Of a DNA stretch of 14,662 nt, positions 6,550 to 14,055 are shown piece after piece. This stretch comes from Hyphomicrobiales bacterium (lineage in GTDB: Bacteria; Pseudomonadota; Alphaproteobacteria; Rhizobiales; Beijerinckiaceae), in contig JAIXZF010000046.1 of assembly GCA_027489835.1 (NCBI GenBank), positions 1 to 14,662 of the forward strand, in the 5' to 3' direction. The notes beneath the pieces were generated by a model. It made no database searches and had not been told where the DNA came from. It saw only the letters and a list, made by a program, of their open reading frames with translations. Each line of letters starts with the position of its first letter. Position 1 is the first letter of the stretch. The translations under genes were made by a program, and so were the position numbers.

Positions 6550-8313
6550 TCAGTCGCCGATCGCGACGCCCTCGCGCCGGCTGTCCGCGCCGCCGAGATA
6601 GCCGATGGGCGAGACCACGATGGCCTGGATACCGGACGTCATCTCGATGGCCCGGACCTCGTGGCCGCGCTGGACCAGCGCCGCCGTCCAGCCCTCGGCC
6701 TCGGTGCCCTTCTCGATCTCGGTGGGGCCGTTCCGGCTGCCGAAATTGGGGAAGTCGACCGCCTGCTGCGGATCGAGCCGCCAGTCGAGCAGCCCCACCA
6801 CCGTCTTGACCACGTAGCCGATGATCTGGCTGCCTCCGGGCGAGCCCACCACGGCGTAGAGCCGCCCGAAGGCGTCGAACACCAGCGTCGGCGCCATCGA
6901 GGAGCGCGGACGCTTGCCGGGCTCGACCCGGTTCGCCACCGGCGCGCCATTGGCGCTCGGCGCGAAGTTGAAGTCGGTGAGTTCGTTGTTCAGGAGGAAG
7001 CCGCCCCTGGTCATCATGCGCGCGCCGAAGCCGTCCTCGATCGTCGTCGTCATCGAAATGGCGTCGCCATTGCCGTCGATGATCGAGATGTGGCTCGTGC
7101 CGCGCTCGATCTGCGCGTCGGAGGGCGCGAGAAGCCCGGCCCTGCGCCGGGGCGGCTCGCCGGCGCGCGCCGTCCCCATCGAGCGCTCGCCGTCGATCAG
7201 GCGCGAACGGGAGGCGAGATAGCCGCGGTCCATCATGCCGGCCGCCGGCACGTCGACGAAGGCCGGGTCGCCCACGTAGAGGTTGCGGTCGGCGAAGGCG
7301 AGGCGCCCGGCTTCGCTGATCCAGTGGGCCGCCTGCGCGCCCGGCCCGGCGCGCGACAGGTCGAACCGCTCCACGAGGCCCAGGATCTGCTGCACCGCGA
7401 GCGCGCCCGAGCTCGGCGGGCCCATGCCGCAGATCGTGTAGACCCGGTAGCGCCCGCACACCGGCTCGCGCTCCACCACGCTGTAGCCGGCGAGGTCCTG
7501 GAGCGTCATGTCGCCCGGATTGGTCGGATGGCCCGTCACCGTCGCCACGATGTCCTGCGCGATGGGGCCCTGGTAGAACGCGGCCGAGCCGCCGGCGGCG
7601 ATGGCCTTCAGCGTCGCGGCGAAGGCGGGGTTGCGCAGCCGCTCGCCCACGGCGCGCGGCTGGCCCGCCTCGGTGTAGAAATAGGCCCGCGCCACGGGGT
7701 CGTTGCGCAGCGCCTGCTCCTGCTGCAGCAGGCCGTTGAGGCGCGGCGAAATGGCGAAGCCCTCTTCGGCGAGCTTGACGGCCGGTGCGATGACGTCCGC
7801 CCAGGGCAGCTTGCCCCAGCGCCTGTGGGCCTCCTCCAGCGCCTTGACCGTCCCCGGCACGCCCACGGAACGGCCGCCCACGACCGCAGCCATGAAGCCG
7901 AGCGGCCGGCCATCGGCACCGAGGAAGCGCTCCGGCCTCGCGGCGGCGGGCGCCGTCTCGCGCCCGTCGAGCGTCGTGACCTTCCGGTTCGCCGCGCTCC
8001 AGTGGACGATGAAGGCGCCGCCGCCGATGCCCGAGCTCTGCGGCTCGACGAGATTGAGGACGAACTGGACCGCCACGGCCGCATCGGCCGCGGTGCCGCC
8101 GGCGCGCAGCATCTGCCGGCCGGCTTCGGCGGCGAGGGGATTGGCGGCCGCGACCATGTGCTGCGTGGCGTAGCCGAGGGCCTTCTGCGTCCGGCCGGTC
8201 GCACCCTCGGGCGCTGGCGCGAGCGTCGCCTGCGCATGCGCGAAGTCCGGATGCATGGCCGTCGATAGAAGGCCCGCAAGGGCGGCCGCCAGGGTCAAGG
8301 GGCGCAGCGTCAT
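6550..8313 (-). CDS. ggt: Gamma-glutamyltransferase precursor (glutathione hydrolase)
   Basis: This 587-residue N-terminal-nucleophile hydrolase precursor has a signal peptide (MTLRPL..AHAQ, about 1-28), so it acts in the periplasm on glutathione and other gamma-glutamyl compounds. Autocleavage is expected before Thr406 in ERGTSHISI, giving a large subunit and a 182-residue small subunit. Substrate-binding positions are visible: Arg118 (DGRETAP), Thr424, Asp447 (LLNNELTDF), Ser471/Ser472 (RPRSSMAP) and the GSPGG oxyanion loop (490-494). Glu426 stands where the E. coli enzyme has Asn411, a common variant. The C-terminus GGADSRREGVAIGD is canonical. The start is fixed by AGGAGG 7 bases upstream. 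It is divergent from the TPM gene and followed by a LysE-type exporter gene. Confidence 0.96.
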   Translation of the reverse strand: MTLRPLTLAAALAGLLSTAMHPDFAHAQATLAPAPEGATGRTQKALGYATQHMVAAANPLAAEAGRQMLRAGGTAADAAVAVQFVLNLVEPQSSGIGGGAFIVHWSAANRKVTTLDGRETAPAAARPERFLGADGRPLGFMAAVVGGRSVGVPGTVKALEEAHRRWGKLPWADVIAPAVKLAEEGFAISPRLNGLLQQEQALRNDPVARAYFYTEAGQPRAVGERLRNPAFAATLKAIAAGGSAAFYQGPIAQDIVATVTGHPTNPGDMTLQDLAGYSVVEREPVCGRYRVYTICGMGPPSSGALAVQQILGLVERFDLSRAGPGAQAAHWISEAGRLAFADRNLYVGDPAFVDVPAAGMMDRGYLASRSRLIDGERSMGTARAGEPPRRRAGLLAPSDAQIERGTSHISIIDGNGDAISMTTTIEDGFGARMMTRGGFLLNNELTDFNFAPSANGAPVANRVEPGKRPRSSMAPTLVFDAFGRLYAVVGSPGGSQIIGYVVKTVVGLLDWRLDPQQAVDFPNFGSRNGPTEIEKGTEAEGWTAALVQRGHEVRAIEMTSGIQAIVVSPIGYLGGADSRREGVAIGD

Positions 8314-8320
8314 CGTCCAT

Positions 8321-8326
8321 CCTCCT
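8321..8326 (-). promoter_or_regulatory. Shine-Dalgarno sequence fixing the ggt start
   Basis: A perfect AGGAGG on the minus strand lies 7 bases before the ATG at 8313. It selects this start over an upstream in-frame ATG at 8373 and places the signal peptide at the N-terminus. Confidence 0.9.
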
Positions 8327-8381
8327 GTTGCGGCACGAAGACTGGCCCGTCCACGCGCGCCGCGCAACGGCATTTACGCCT

Positions 8382-8395
8382 TCCTGCGGGCAGGA
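8382..8395. promoter_or_regulatory. 14-base inverted repeat in the divergent ggt/TPM control region
   Basis: TCCTGC-GG-GCAGGA is a perfect 6+2+6 symmetric element, 69 bases from the ggt start and 49 bases from the TPM-gene start. It could be an operator for a dimeric regulator acting on one or both genes. No regulator is encoded nearby, so this is inference from symmetry and position. Confidence 0.3.
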
Positions 8396-8430
8396 CTGGC
8401 GGATAGGATGCGGCGGCGCCCCGCGCGGAT

Positions 8431-8436
8431 GGAGAG
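8431..8436 (+). promoter_or_regulatory. Shine-Dalgarno sequence fixing the TPM-protein start
   Basis: GGAGAG lies 7 bases before the ATG at 8444, in preference to the in-frame ATG at 8429, which has no such sequence. Confidence 0.7.
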
Positions 8437-8443
8437 ATGCGGC

Positions 8444-9070
8444 ATGTTCCTGGGACCATCGACGCTGACCGACGAGGAGCGCGCCGAGATCGAGGGCGCC
8501 GTGAGGCGCTCCGAGGCCGTGACCTCGGGCGAGATCGTCGTGGTCGTCGACCGCATGGCCGGCAGCTGGCGCAGCTGGGCCATGGCGCTGGCGTTGCTGA
8601 TCGCGCTGCTGGCGCCCTGGCCGCTGATCGAGTTCACCCAGTTCGCCACGCGCACCGTCTTCGGCGTGCAGCTCGCGGTCGCCGTCGCGCTGGTCGCGAC
8701 CTTCCAGGCCAGTTCGACGCGGCTCAGGCTGGTGCCGCCGCCGCTGCGGCGCAGGAAAGCCCGCGAGGCCGCGTTGCGCGAGTTCACGGCGCGCGGCCTG
8801 ACGGGCACCCGGGACCGCACCGGCGTGCTGATCTATGTCGCGCTGGCCGAGCGCCATGCCGAGATCGTGGCCGACACGGCCGTGTCGGCGCGCCTCGGCG
8901 ATGGAGCATGGCGCCGGCTGACGGACGCCCTCATCGCCGCCATCGGCCAGGGTGAGCTGGGAGCGGGCCTCGTGGCGGCCGTCGAGGAGGCCGGCAGCAT
9001 GCTCGGCCCGCATTTCCCGCCGCGTCCGGGCGACGCCGACGAGATCGCCAACAAGGTGATTGTGATCTGA
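8444..9070 (+). CDS. TPM-domain (TLP18.3/Psb32/MOLO-1) membrane protein
   Basis: This 208-residue protein has an N-terminal helix (SEAVTSGEIVVVVD, 23-36), two membrane segments (about 44-64 and 71-88), a basic linker (PPLRRRKAR), and a C-terminal TPM-type portion. In the latter, TGVLIYVALAERHAEIVAD (126-144) and the LTDALIAAIGQGELGAGLVAAVEEAG helices (159-184) are the recognisable parts. In many alphaproteobacteria such a protein belongs to a lemA-TPM-TPM operon with a longer secreted TPM partner; here it stands alone, divergent from ggt. TPM proteins have been linked to membrane-protein quality control and, in some cases, phosphatase activity, but no function can be assigned here. Confidence 0.88.
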   Translation: MFLGPSTLTDEERAEIEGAVRRSEAVTSGEIVVVVDRMAGSWRSWAMALALLIALLAPWPLIEFTQFATRTVFGVQLAVAVALVATFQASSTRLRLVPPPLRRRKAREAALREFTARGLTGTRDRTGVLIYVALAERHAEIVADTAVSARLGDGAWRRLTDALIAAIGQGELGAGLVAAVEEAGSMLGPHFPPRPGDADEIANKVIVI

Positions 9071-9079
9071 GCCTTCGAT

Positions 9080-9096
9080 AGGCCGCGCCGGGGCCT
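9080..9096. terminator. Small hairpin between convergent TPM and DUF1223 genes
   Basis: AGGCC (9080-9084) and GGCCT (9092-9096) flank a 7-base loop in the 25-base gap between convergent stop codons; the right arm touches the DUF1223 stop. It is a weak bidirectional terminator candidate without a T-run. Confidence 0.25.
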
Positions 9097-9863
9097 CAGA
9101 AGCCCGGCGCCTTGGCCGCGCCGATGATGCGGCCGATCTTGCCGTCCTCGCTGTGAATCAGCACGGCATAGGTGTCGGCATCGCCGGGCCGCGCCAGCGA
9201 GCGTGGCAGCTCGAGCGTCATCGCCTCGCCGCGCCAGTCGCCCACGCGCATCAGCCCGCGCACCACATTGGCGTAGACGCCGTCCCTACCGCGGTTCTCG
9301 CCGCGCTGGATGGGCACCGTGCGCAGGCGAGAGACGGGTGCGAGCCAGATCGCTCCGGTCTGAGCGCTGCCGGAGATCGTCAGCGTGATGCGGTCACCGC
9401 TCTCGCTGACGGCGATGTCGAGCGGCAGGGGCTGGCCGGCCGCGATCACCTGGTCCATGGCGTGCAGGTCCGAGCCGACCGCATGCGCGGCGCCGCCGAT
9501 GATCGCCTGCGGGGTGTAGATCTGCCCGTCGCCGCGCGTCTTGGCATAGGCGCGCTGGCGCTGGGTGAAGGCAGGCTGGGCCAGCGTGTCCTTCCAGCCC
9601 AGGTAATCCCAGTAGTCGACCGGAAGCGTGAGCACGAGCAGCGACGGGTCGCGCGCCATGCGCACGAAGAGCGCGTCGGCAGCCGGGCAGGAGGAGCAAC
9701 CCTGGCTGGTGAACAGCTCGAGCACGGCGCGGGGCTTGCCGGCCTGAGCTGGCGCTCCGGACTGGGCGGCGGCCGGAGTTGACGATGCCGACGCCGCGAT
9801 CAGGCCGATGCCCATCGCCGCGCCGATGACCGCTCCCGACCAGCCTGACACCCTCGACCACAT
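9096..9863 (-). CDS. DUF1223 family secreted thioredoxin-fold protein
   Basis: From the ATG at 9863 this is a 255-residue protein with a signal peptide (MWSRVSG..TPAAAQ, about 1-34). The domain opens with AVLELFTSQGCSSCPAAD, carrying a CxxC pair (Cys56 and Cys59) like thioredoxin-fold enzymes. VDYWDYLGWKDT (82-93) and YTPQAIIGG (116-124, cis-proline position) are the other DUF1223 marks. The second half is a beta-rich region ending in the HSEDGKI segment. A periplasmic redox role is plausible but not demonstrated for the family. A TTG at 9875 is an alternative start. It follows lpxXL by 36 bases on the same strand and may be co-transcribed, or may use the AT-rich stretch just upstream as its own promoter. 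Confidence 0.92.
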   Translation of the reverse strand: MWSRVSGWSGAVIGAAMGIGLIAASASSTPAAAQSGAPAQAGKPRAVLELFTSQGCSSCPAADALFVRMARDPSLLVLTLPVDYWDYLGWKDTLAQPAFTQRQRAYAKTRGDGQIYTPQAIIGGAAHAVGSDLHAMDQVIAAGQPLPLDIAVSESGDRITLTISGSAQTGAIWLAPVSRLRTVPIQRGENRGRDGVYANVVRGLMRVGDWRGEAMTLELPRSLARPGDADTYAVLIHSEDGKIGRIIGAAKAPGF

Positions 9864-9899
9864 GCCGGCACTCAAACCGATTTTAACGGCTTCGGGAAG

Positions 9900-10877
9900 T
9901 CACTTATCGTTGAGGCTGCCCTGCTGCGCCTTCGCCTTCGCCTTCAGCGCCAGCGCCTGCGCCACCATGGCCGGCCGCCAGCGCCGGTGCATCCACAGCC
10001 ACTGCCCGGGGTGCTCCCGCACCCAGCCTTCCACCACGCGCGCCATCGCCTGCACCGCGCCATCGACGTCGATCTCGCCGGCCGCGTCCCGCGGCAGGTC
10101 GAGCGGAGGGGTCAGCTCCAGCCGGAAGCGGTGGCCGGGCAACCTGATGACCCGGACCCCATGGACGGGGCAGTCGAAGCGGCGCGCGAACTTGGCGAGC
10201 ACGGGGTTCGCGAGGGCCGGGCGGCCGAGGAAGTCGATGACGACGCCGCGCGTGAAGTGCTGGTCGACGAGCATGCCGAGATGGCCCCCCGCCTCGAGCA
10301 CGCCATGCATCGAGAAGGCCGCGCCCCGCATCGAGGCGGCGAGGCCGCCCATCGTGCCGGATCGGATCTCGTGGATCACGGCCGCAACGGCCGGATCGTT
10401 GGGCGGCCTGAACACGGCCGTGGCTTCCAGCCCGTAGCGCTGGGCGCAGATCGCCGGCAGCTCCCAGTTGGCGAGATGCGCCGAGAAGATGATGCCGGGC
10501 CTGCCATCGTCGCGCAGCGCCTCGAAATGCTCGATGCCCGAGACCTCGATGCGCCCGTTGGGGTCGGGGTTCTCGGCGTCATAGTCGAACAGCGTGGCGA
10601 GATGGGCGTATTCGCCCGCGGTGCGCCCGAGGCTGTCCCAGGCCTGGTCGAGGATCGCCGCGCGCTCGGCCGCGCTCCTGTCGGGGAAGGCTGCGGCGAG
10701 GTTGTCCCGCGCGATGCGCTGCTGCGGCGTCAGCGGCCCGAGTTTGCGCAGGATCCAGCCGCCCGCGGCGCTGGCCCGCGCCGGGCCGAGCGCCCGCGAC
10801 AGCGCGAACACGGCCCTGACGGCGCCGATCATGAGAAGGGCGGCGGCCCGCGAGGCGAGCCTTCTGATCCGGTGCAC
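9900..10877 (-). CDS. lpxXL: Lipid A acyltransferase, LpxXL-type (LpxL/HtrB family)
   Basis: This 325-residue inner-membrane acyltransferase of the LpxL/LpxM family has a short N-terminal hydrophobic anchor (about 10-30). The catalytic H-X4-E motif is at His134/Glu139 (FSAHLANWE). AVFRPPNDP, GHLGMLVDQHF and the closing GQWLWMHRRWRP are also family-typical. The family moves acyl chains from acyl carrier protein to hydroxyls of lipid A precursors. Lying last in a fabF-fabF-fabG-adh cluster, it should be the rhizobial LpxXL, which adds a very long (omega-1)-hydroxy chain from AcpXL; that specificity is inferred from context. The start is GTG with only a weak GGG about 10 bases upstream. The C-terminus is a Lys/Ala tail (LKAKAKAQQ) encoded by a hexanucleotide repeat. 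Confidence 0.93.
   Translation of the reverse strand: MHRIRRLASRAAALLMIGAVRAVFALSRALGPARASAAGGWILRKLGPLTPQQRIARDNLAAAFPDRSAAERAAILDQAWDSLGRTAGEYAHLATLFDYDAENPDPNGRIEVSGIEHFEALRDDGRPGIIFSAHLANWELPAICAQRYGLEATAVFRPPNDPAVAAVIHEIRSGTMGGLAASMRGAAFSMHGVLEAGGHLGMLVDQHFTRGVVIDFLGRPALANPVLAKFARRFDCPVHGVRVIRLPGHRFRLELTPPLDLPRDAAGEIDVDGAVQAMARVVEGWVREHPGQWLWMHRRWRPAMVAQALALKAKAKAQQGSLNDK
9928..9945. repeat. (GCCTTC)x3 hexanucleotide repeat at the lpxXL 3' end
   Basis: Three perfect GCCTTC units encode the KAKAKA part of the basic C-terminal tail of the acyltransferase. Changes in unit number would keep the frame and alter only tail length. Confidence 0.8.
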
Positions 10878-10933
10878 GTGCTGTCAGCCCTGAAGGTCAC
10901 GCCCGCGGCGTCCCAAGGGCAGATGACGGCGCG

Positions 10934-10962
10934 GGCGGCGCGGGTCAACCCTTTTCGCCGCC
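10934..10962 (-). promoter_or_regulatory. Strong compound hairpin in the adh-lpxXL gap
   Basis: GGCGGCG and CGCCGCC (10934-10940 and 10956-10962) form a perfect 7-bp stem. Inside it GGGT/ACCC (10942-10945 and 10948-10951) extends the pairing, leaving an AAAA bulge in the minus-strand RNA. It sits in the 109-base gap between adh and lpxXL, the largest gap in this cluster. Read as RNA it could be an attenuator, a processing or stabilising element, or a partial terminator that lowers lpxXL expression. A TTGACC at its centre also resembles a -35 box, but no good -10 is visible. Confidence 0.4.
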
Positions 10963-10986
10963 GGCACGCCCCGGGATGCGCCCTCG

Positions 10987-12009
10987 CTACAGGGTGATGA
11001 TGACCTTGCCGAAGACCTGGCGGGTCTCGAGCCGCTTCAGGCCCTCCTCGAAGCGGCCGAGTTCGAACACCGAATCGATCACCGGCTCCATCCCGCCCGC
11101 CATCTTGGCGAGCGAGGCCTCGATGTTGCGCATGGCGCAGCCGAACGAGCCGAAGATGCGGTATTGCTGCTGGAAGAGCTGCATGAGGTTGATCGTGGCG
11201 GTCGGCCCCGAGGTCGCGCCGCAGGTCACCAGACGGCCGCCGCGCTTGAGGCAGAGCAGCGAGCCGTTCCAGGTGTCGGCCCCGACATGCTCGAACACCA
11301 CATCCACGCCCTTGCGCTTGGTCAGCCGCCTGACCTCGCCCTCGAAGCGCTCCGTCTTGTAGTTGATGACGTGGTCGGCGCCGAGCGTCAGCGCCTTCTC
11401 GGCTTTCGAATCGTCGCCCACCGTCGTGTAGACCGTGCAGCCGATCGCCTTCGCCATCTTGATCGCGGCCGTGCCGATGCCCGAGCCGCCTGCATGGACG
11501 AGGACGCTTTCGCCAGGCTCCAGCTTCGCATTGTCGAACAGCATGTGCTGCACCGTGCCGAAGCCGATCGGCGCGCAGGCCGCATGCTCGAAGCTGACTT
11601 CGTCGGGGACCGCCACGCACAGGCGCTCGAGCCGGTTGAGGCGCTCGCGGCCGAAGCCGTCGATGTGGAAGCCCATGATGCCGGCGACGTTCTCGCACAG
11701 ATTGTCCCGGCCTTCCCGGCAGGGCCGGCAATGCCCGCAGGTGTCCGCGCCGTACATGGTCACCTTCTGCCCCAGCCTGAAGCGCGTGGCGCCCTCGCCG
11801 AGCGCCACCACCTCGCCCGCGGCCTCGACGCCCGCGGCCTGGGGCATCTTGCGCTTGGCGAAGGCCATGCCGCGGAAGCCCCAGACATCGAGGAAGTTGA
11901 GCCCGAGCGCGCGCACCCTGACCTGCACCTCGCCGGGAGCCGGCGGCGGCGGCGGCTCGATCTCCTCGAGTCTGAGGTCGCGGTCGCCATGGAGCATCAA
12001 TGCGCGCAT
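10987..12009 (-). CDS. MDR-family dehydrogenase of the VLCFA lipid A cluster (adh2XL-like; possible enoyl reductase)
   Basis: This 340-residue medium-chain dehydrogenase/reductase has a GroES-like N-terminal domain and a Rossmann domain with AGGSGIGTAA (173-182). The structural-zinc lobe is intact (Cys91, Cys94, Cys97 and Cys105, CGHCRPC...C). The catalytic-zinc ligands are missing: the usual CGSD/H region reads LGLNFLDVW (35-43) and the GHE region reads AGVEAAG (59-65), as in zinc-free quinone oxidoreductases and fatty-acid/polyketide enoyl reductase domains. In rhizobia a gene of this kind belongs to the acpXL-lpxXL cluster. I infer that it reduces the enoyl-ACP intermediate of VLCFA elongation; an alcohol dehydrogenase role is unlikely without catalytic zinc. 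It starts 25 bases after the fabG-type gene. Confidence 0.9.
   Translation of the reverse strand: MRALMLHGDRDLRLEEIEPPPPPAPGEVQVRVRALGLNFLDVWGFRGMAFAKRKMPQAAGVEAAGEVVALGEGATRFRLGQKVTMYGADTCGHCRPCREGRDNLCENVAGIMGFHIDGFGRERLNRLERLCVAVPDEVSFEHAACAPIGFGTVQHMLFDNAKLEPGESVLVHAGGSGIGTAAIKMAKAIGCTVYTTVGDDSKAEKALTLGADHVINYKTERFEGEVRRLTKRKGVDVVFEHVGADTWNGSLLCLKRGGRLVTCGATSGPTATINLMQLFQQQYRIFGSFGCAMRNIEASLAKMAGGMEPVIDSVFELGRFEEGLKRLETRQVFGKVIITL
11941..11955. repeat. (CGG)x5 trinucleotide repeat inside adh
   Basis: Five CGG units encode the Pro19-Pro23 run (EPPPPPAPGE) near the N-terminus of the MDR protein. The run is in frame, and length changes would only alter the number of prolines. Confidence 0.8.
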
Positions 12010-12034
12010 CGTGGAAGGTCCTTCGGGGCTGCGC

Positions 12035-12781
12035 TCAGCGCTGCAGGCCCATGGACGCCATCAGACCGCCGTCGACGGGAATGGTGGCGCCGGTGATGTA
12101 GGCGGCGGACGGGCTCATCAGGAAGGCCGCGAGCGCGCCGATCTCCTCGGGCCGCGCGAAGCGGCCGGCCGGGATCTGCTTCTCCATGCCCTCGCGATAG
12201 GCCGCGTATTTGCCCATCATGTCGGTGTCGACGAAGCCGGGCGCGATGGTGTTGGCCGTGATGCCCCGCTTCGCCGTCTCCAGCGAGAGGGTCCGCATAT
12301 AGGCCTCGAGCGCCGCCTTTGAGGCGGCATAGGCGCCATTGCCCTGGTTGGCGCGGCTGGCCGTGACCGAGCCGATGGCGATGACCCGTCCCGAGCGGCG
12401 TGCCATCATCGGCCTGACGAAGGCGTTGACCAGCTGCGTGAACGACCAGAAATTGACCTGCATCGCCGCCTCGGCCTTGTCCTGCGCCAGCATCATCGAG
12501 AGCGTGTCGTAGGATTGTCCGGCATTGTGCACGAGCCCGTGGATCTCGCCGAGCGTTCCGGCGGAGGTGCAGAACGCCGCCACCGCAGCCTTGTCGGCGA
12601 GGTCGAGTGCCAGAGCCTCGGCCTTGCCCCCTCCTGCGGCGGACACGGCCTCGGCCAGTTCCGCGGCCTGCCCGGCGGAGGAGCGATAGGTGAACACGAC
12701 GTCGTGGCCAGCGGCGGCCAGCGCCCTGACCACGCCTTCCCCGATGCCCTTCGCGCCGCCCGTGACGAGGACGCGGCTCAT
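12035..12781 (-). CDS. fabG: 3-oxoacyl-ACP reductase-like SDR (FabG type) of the VLCFA cluster
   Basis: This 248-residue classical SDR, the usual FabG size, carries TGGAKGIG (7-14), Arg33 after the second strand (favouring NADPH), HNAG (85-88), Asn110, Ser138, and the catalytic Tyr151/Lys155 in GAYAASK. The C-terminus has the standard APGFVDTDM and ITGATIPVDGG segments. It should reduce 3-oxoacyl-ACP to 3-hydroxyacyl-ACP. Its ATG overlaps the fabF stop by 4 bases (ATGA), so it is translationally coupled to the synthase, and the MDR dehydrogenase follows. As I recall it, the six-gene R. leguminosarum locus (acpXL-fabZ-fabF2-fabF1-adh-lpxXL) has no fabG, so this gene would supply the one step missing there. 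The dedicated substrate is inferred from context. Confidence 0.88.
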   Translation of the reverse strand: MSRVLVTGGAKGIGEGVVRALAAAGHDVVFTYRSSAGQAAELAEAVSAAGGGKAEALALDLADKAAVAAFCTSAGTLGEIHGLVHNAGQSYDTLSMMLAQDKAEAAMQVNFWSFTQLVNAFVRPMMARRSGRVIAIGSVTASRANQGNGAYAASKAALEAYMRTLSLETAKRGITANTIAPGFVDTDMMGKYAAYREGMEKQIPAGRFARPEEIGALAAFLMSPSAAYITGATIPVDGGLMASMGLQR

Positions 12782-14055
12782 GCCGGCTCGTCCCCGAAGA
12801 CGAGGCAGGTGTTCTGCCCGCCGAAGCCGAAGGAGTTGGAGATGACGCGGCGCACGCGGGCGTCGCGCGCCACGTTCGGCACCACGTCGAGCGGGATGTT
12901 CGGATCGGGTTCGCGATAGTTGATCGTCGGCGGAATGCGCCCGTTCGCGATGGTCAGCAGCGAGAACACCGCCTCGACGGCGCCGGCGGCGGTGAGCGTG
13001 TGCCCGACCATCGACTTGTTCGATGAGATCGGCAGCGAGGCCATGCGCGGGCCGAACACGGCCGTGCAGCTCATCGCCTCCATCTTGTCGTTCTCGGGCG
13101 TCGAGGTGCCGTGCGCGTTGACGTAGTCGATCTGGTCCGGCGACAGACCTGCATCCGCGAGCGCATCCTGCATCGCCACAATGGCGGGCCTGCCATCTGG
13201 CGAGGACCGGGTGCGGTGAAAGCCGTCGCCCTTCTCCCCGCAGCCGAGCACGAAGCCCAGGATGGCGGCGCCGCGCGCCCTGGCGGCGGCGTAGCTCTCC
13301 AGCACCAGCGCAGCCCCGCCCTCGCCCATGACGAAGCCGTCGCGGTTCTTGGAGAAGGGCTTGGAGGCGCCTTCGGGCGGGTCGTTCTGGGTGGACAGCG
13401 CCGAGAGCAGCGAGAAGCGGATCAGCGACTCCGCCTGCACCGAGCCATCCGTGCCGATGCAGAGCGCAGCCTCGGTGTCGCCGCGCCGGATGGCCTCGAC
13501 GCCCATCTGGATCGCGGTCGCGCCCGAGGAGCAGGCGGTGGACAGCGAGATCGGCGAGCCCCGCGTGCCGAAGCGCTCGGCGACATGGTCGGCCACCGAG
13601 CCGAACAGGAACATCTCGTGATAGGCCTGGTGGCGATAGCGCGCGGCTGCGAGCAGCATCGTGTCATAGCTCACGGCCTCGTTCGAGCCCGTGGCCAGTT
13701 CCTGCTTCTGCGCCCATTCGAGTTCGACCGGCGGCACGGCCATGAAAAGCTCGCCCGGAAACGAACCCCTGCTTCCGATGCCGGCCTGCGCGATGGCCTC
13801 CTCGGCGGCCAGCATGGCGAGCTTCTCGGACAGCTCCGGCGCGGCGAAGGGCCGGTCGAACAGGTCGTCCACCGTACCGCCGATGGTGGTGCGCAGCCCC
13901 GCCACCGGAAAGCGCGTGATGCGGTGGATGCCCGAATGTCCGGCCGTCAGCCGGGCCCAGTTGTCGTCCTTGCCCTTGCCCAGCGAGGTGACCACGCCAA
14001 GGCCCGTGACCGCCACGAGGGGCCGGCCAAATGCGTCGCGCACATCGCCCGTCAT
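12778..14055 (-). CDS. fabF: Beta-ketoacyl-ACP synthase (FabF type) of the VLCFA lipid A cluster
   Basis: This 425-residue condensing enzyme has a complete catalytic set: Cys175 (STACSSGATAIQ), His315 (VNAHGTSTPEND), Lys347 and His352 (SNKSMVGHTLTAAGAVEA), and the C-terminal NSFGFGGQN. The FSKNRDGFVMGEGGAALVLE segment is typical FabF. It extends acyl-ACP by two carbons with malonyl-ACP in the cytoplasm. Next to a second, degenerate synthase and upstream of lpxXL, it should be the active ketosynthase for the C28-type chain of lipid A, as FabF2XL is in rhizobia. The start overlaps the preceding synthase stop (ATGA at 14052-14055) and its own stop overlaps the fabG start, giving three coupled genes. 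Confidence 0.95.
   Translation of the reverse strand: MTGDVRDAFGRPLVAVTGLGVVTSLGKGKDDNWARLTAGHSGIHRITRFPVAGLRTTIGGTVDDLFDRPFAAPELSEKLAMLAAEEAIAQAGIGSRGSFPGELFMAVPPVELEWAQKQELATGSNEAVSYDTMLLAAARYRHQAYHEMFLFGSVADHVAERFGTRGSPISLSTACSSGATAIQMGVEAIRRGDTEAALCIGTDGSVQAESLIRFSLLSALSTQNDPPEGASKPFSKNRDGFVMGEGGAALVLESYAAARARGAAILGFVLGCGEKGDGFHRTRSSPDGRPAIVAMQDALADAGLSPDQIDYVNAHGTSTPENDKMEAMSCTAVFGPRMASLPISSNKSMVGHTLTAAGAVEAVFSLLTIANGRIPPTINYREPDPNIPLDVVPNVARDARVRRVISNSFGFGGQNTCLVFGDEPA

Noticed and set aside
6491..9013. Very long open frames on both strands across the ggt/TPM region (840 codons minus, 591 codons plus)
   Set aside because: They are out of frame with the clearly identified ggt and TPM genes, rich in Arg/Gly/His/Pro, and show no domain. 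Long stop-free shadow frames are expected at this GC content.
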